A DNA stretch of 64,000 nucleotides, from positions 62,001 through 126,000 of the forward strand of contig JAVXUO010003150.1 in NCBI GenBank assembly GCA_033065855.1, read 5' to 3'. The translations under genes were made by a program, and so were the position numbers. A model generated the notes under the pieces. The model did not search any database. It was not told the origin of the DNA and worked only from the letters and a program-made list of their open reading frames with translations. The stretch is from Escallonia rubra (lineage: Eukaryota; Streptophyta; Magnoliopsida; Escalloniales; Escalloniaceae). Shown piece after piece: positions 61,829 through 64,000 of the stretch. How positions within the stretch are numbered: position 1 is the stretch's first letter; each line of letters begins with the position of its first letter.

Positions 61829-63416
61829 TGAAGTTTGTTTCATGTTTTTGCTGTTCTTCTAGGTTTTAATGTCATTGCGTCTTGGAGGTGGAAATGTTTG
61901 TAAATATGGAATGGGGATGTGTTCTTATTCATGATCCAAAACCAGCACTGTTTATTTGGATTCAATGTGTTACTGCAGATTTGATACTGCTAAGTCTTGC
62001 CTAACATATTTCACTCCTTGCATATATACTACTTTGTCAAGCAATAACTGTAGTTGCAGATAGGAAAAACCAATGGATTGACTTAGCATGCCATCGTTCT
62101 GGATCCGATAATAATCATTTAATATCAGCTCAGCTCGATCCAAACTTTCAATTCGTGAACTTTCAATCTCGATGGCACACCCGAGCCATACGAGAAATGA
62201 AGTCGATGTGGGTATGTTACCCACATCGAGCTTTCTGCCATGTCAAGTGAATTTATGTCAAACCAACTTGGCTGCTGTCATGTTTGCTGTGGGACGAATT
62301 TGGCTCCCCTTTACTCGCTGAACGACTAGGATGCGCAGCGTGTAGACATACTAGTGAGGTGTGCTACACTCAAACCATTGCATGGTTTGATGGAAGAGGA
62401 TAAAAATCCAACTTCATGCCTTTCTTGACATGGTTTTTTTGGCTTTTGGACAAAAACCCTACCATTCATAACATTGAAAAACATATAATATAAGATAGGA
62501 GAGTACATTGCAAACGAGAAATGACAGGATAAATGCGAGTGGGGAAAAGAATAAACGACTTCAACACCAAATACCCTACCTTATCAACAATCAGGGTGCT
62601 TTTACCCAAACTAGGACACTAACTATGAATAAGGACAACGATCCTGGTTTGGAGATAGCCAATGCAAAACAAATACGGTCCAAATAAGATAAAACCCGCA
62701 CTTGCCAAACAAATACGGTCCAACACAAATTGTTAGCCCAACAAACAAGATAAAGCCCAATAAAATTAACACCTCCTCGTAAACATGACATCTGTCCATG
62801 TCAAGGTCACGTGCCCTAAGACCAACACGGCCCAAGCCCAACACGCATGTGCTTGCATCACCACCACCGAACATAGAATCCGACGCCATCGCCGCCCTCA
62901 GTCCACCACACTGCCGTAGACTACCTCAGTACACCACCAGCAATTGGAATCTCCTCCAACCCTCGAGACCTCCAATTAATAAATATAAAAAAACCCATAG
63001 TTGGTGCGCGGTATGATAGAACCAAGCCTTGTGACATGGTTGGTAAAGGCTGAATCTCAATTGCAGAATGCATAGTTTTGTTGAAGGAAAATTACCAATG
63101 TTTCCCAAGAAAGTTAGTAGGTCCATGTTAGGATCAGAACACCTGGACGGTAGTCTTTCAACCAACTAACGAGGCATGAGATAATAGGCCATGGTCAATT
63201 TGTGGGCCCCATTTTATCCTCGTTTGAATAATATTGAATTTTAGTAAGCAGGAACAAAGAAAAGGAAGGGGGCCGGGGGCTCAACTTGATTCAGTAAGAC
63301 AATATGAATCTAATATCCTCGAAAGAGATAATGTACAGCCAGTGAGAGGTTCAGAATAACTCACTCTGCACATACAAAACCTCTCTTCTCACGCTAATAC
63401 TAAGGAAACAGAGAAG
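61829..63416. other. Spacer between the second NPF gene and the last gene
   Basis: No gene supported. A 12-bp perfect inverted repeat (TCGATGTGGGTA, spacer TGT) lies at 62203-62229. A 17-bp word AAACAAATACGGTCCAA is repeated at about 62667 and 62707. Frames near 62590-63165 carry no motif. Confidence 0.4.
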
Positions 63417-64000
63417 ATGATTGCCCTGAAAGCCATACAAACCTCCTTCACTCCCACCAAACATGCCTTCTTCCATAGAAGAGAACCCTCCAAGAGAAAG
63501 AACTCCATCCTCTCCCTCAGCAAACCCAATGACTCGGAATCAGAGACCCCGCCACCAGAAGGAGATACGCGTAAGCAGGAACTCCTTGCCAGAATTGCAA
63601 TGCTTCAAACCCAAAAAGTGCGTCTCACCGATTACTTGGATGAGCGATCCACATATCTTACTCAGTTTGCTGAAGAAGCGAACTCCGAGTTCGATCAGAT
63701 TGGAGAAGATGCCCTCAAAGAACTTGATGAAGCCAGTACGAGGGTCTGTCAACTTCTTATTTATCCAATGCTTTGAGCAACATAACATGGGGATTCCTAC
63801 CCAGCATTCGGTTCCATAACCCCGTTTTATTCACTTCTTCTTAGCAGATAATGGAGAATATAGAGAGCCGGATGCAAGCCTTTGAAGAATCAGCAGAAGC
63901 TAACAAACTGGAGATAGAGAAGAACAAAGAGACGTTAGAGGAGTTTGAAGGTCAAATTCAGAGGGAAAGAAATGAAGGACTATTCTTTCAGAACCTAGGG
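63417..64000 (+). CDS. Probable plastid-targeted coiled-coil protein (partial, runs off the window)
   Basis: Exon 1 is 63417-63743 (109 codons, ends AGG|GTCTGT). Exon 2 starts at 63848 after TTCTTAGCAG and stays open to the window end. Residues 1 to about 45 are Ser/Thr/Lys/Arg-rich with few acids (MIALKAIQTSFTPTKHAFFH), as in a chloroplast transit peptide. Then comes a long acidic heptad-like stretch (RKQELLARIAMLQTQKVRLT, EEANSEFDQIGEDALKELDE). It continues in exon 2 with IMENIESRMQAFEESAEANK and ends FEGQIQRERNEGLFFQNLG, which predicts a coiled coil. The wording resembles a plant family of small chloroplast inner-envelope proteins (I think of Arabidopsis At1g42960), but that is from memory. 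The alternative donor one base earlier would create an immediate stop, which supports this one. The C-terminus is not seen. Confidence 0.7.

Noticed and set aside
61829..63416. Simple retroposition of the second NPF gene with a poly(A) tail
   Set aside because: No poly(A) tract or flanking duplication is visible, and the gene sits in tandem next to a copy of its sister's flank, which favours duplication with intron loss.

Overview
The window is nuclear DNA of a flowering plant, most likely a eudicot. Genes are intron-bearing with GT-AG splice sites, intergenic DNA is AT-rich, and the products are plant-specific: a chloroplast sulfolipid synthase, a lignin-type laccase, a DIVARICATA-type MYB, a BAHD acyltransferase and two NPF transporters. 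I see no rRNA, tRNA, CRISPR or organellar gene block. I could not identify the species.

Layout. 1-6.2 kb: repeats (LINE 3' end, tandem duplication, Stowaway-like MITE, a cluster of miniature LTR elements split by a hAT element). 6.2-12.8 kb: SQD2-type sulfoquinovosyltransferase (+), 11 exons, 508 aa. 14.3-15.7 kb: intronless BAHD acyltransferase (-). 15.7-29.7 kb: gene-poor, with decayed repeats and a pair of perfect hairpins. 29.7-31.0 kb: two-exon MYB (-). 35.9-39.1 kb: six-exon LAC4-clade laccase (-) with a miR397 site. 43.2-45.5 kb: four-exon NPF8/PTR2-like transporter (+). 46.4-58.1 kb: repeat-rich block with a decayed Ty3-gypsy element, a hAT element carrying a captured LRR gene piece, two gypsy-type LTRs, a miniature LTR element, and the remains of a second copy of the NPF segment. 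60.1-61.8 kb: an intronless second NPF8/PTR2-like transporter (+). 63.4 kb to the end: first two exons of a probable plastid coiled-coil protein (+).

There is no operon logic here, and the genes act in separate processes (thylakoid sulfolipid, acyl transfer, transcription, lignin polymerisation, peptide or nitrate transport). The only functionally linked genes are the two NPF paralogues. Their surroundings show a tandem segmental duplication in which a middle copy lost its gene body, while the third locus carries a fully intronless gene. I found no clear undescribed molecular system. The most informative signals are the NPF duplication history, the LRR fragment inside a hAT element with a perfect target-site duplication, the chimeric LTR element joined at its primer-binding site, and several strong unexplained hairpins. 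All coordinates and splice sites were read by eye.
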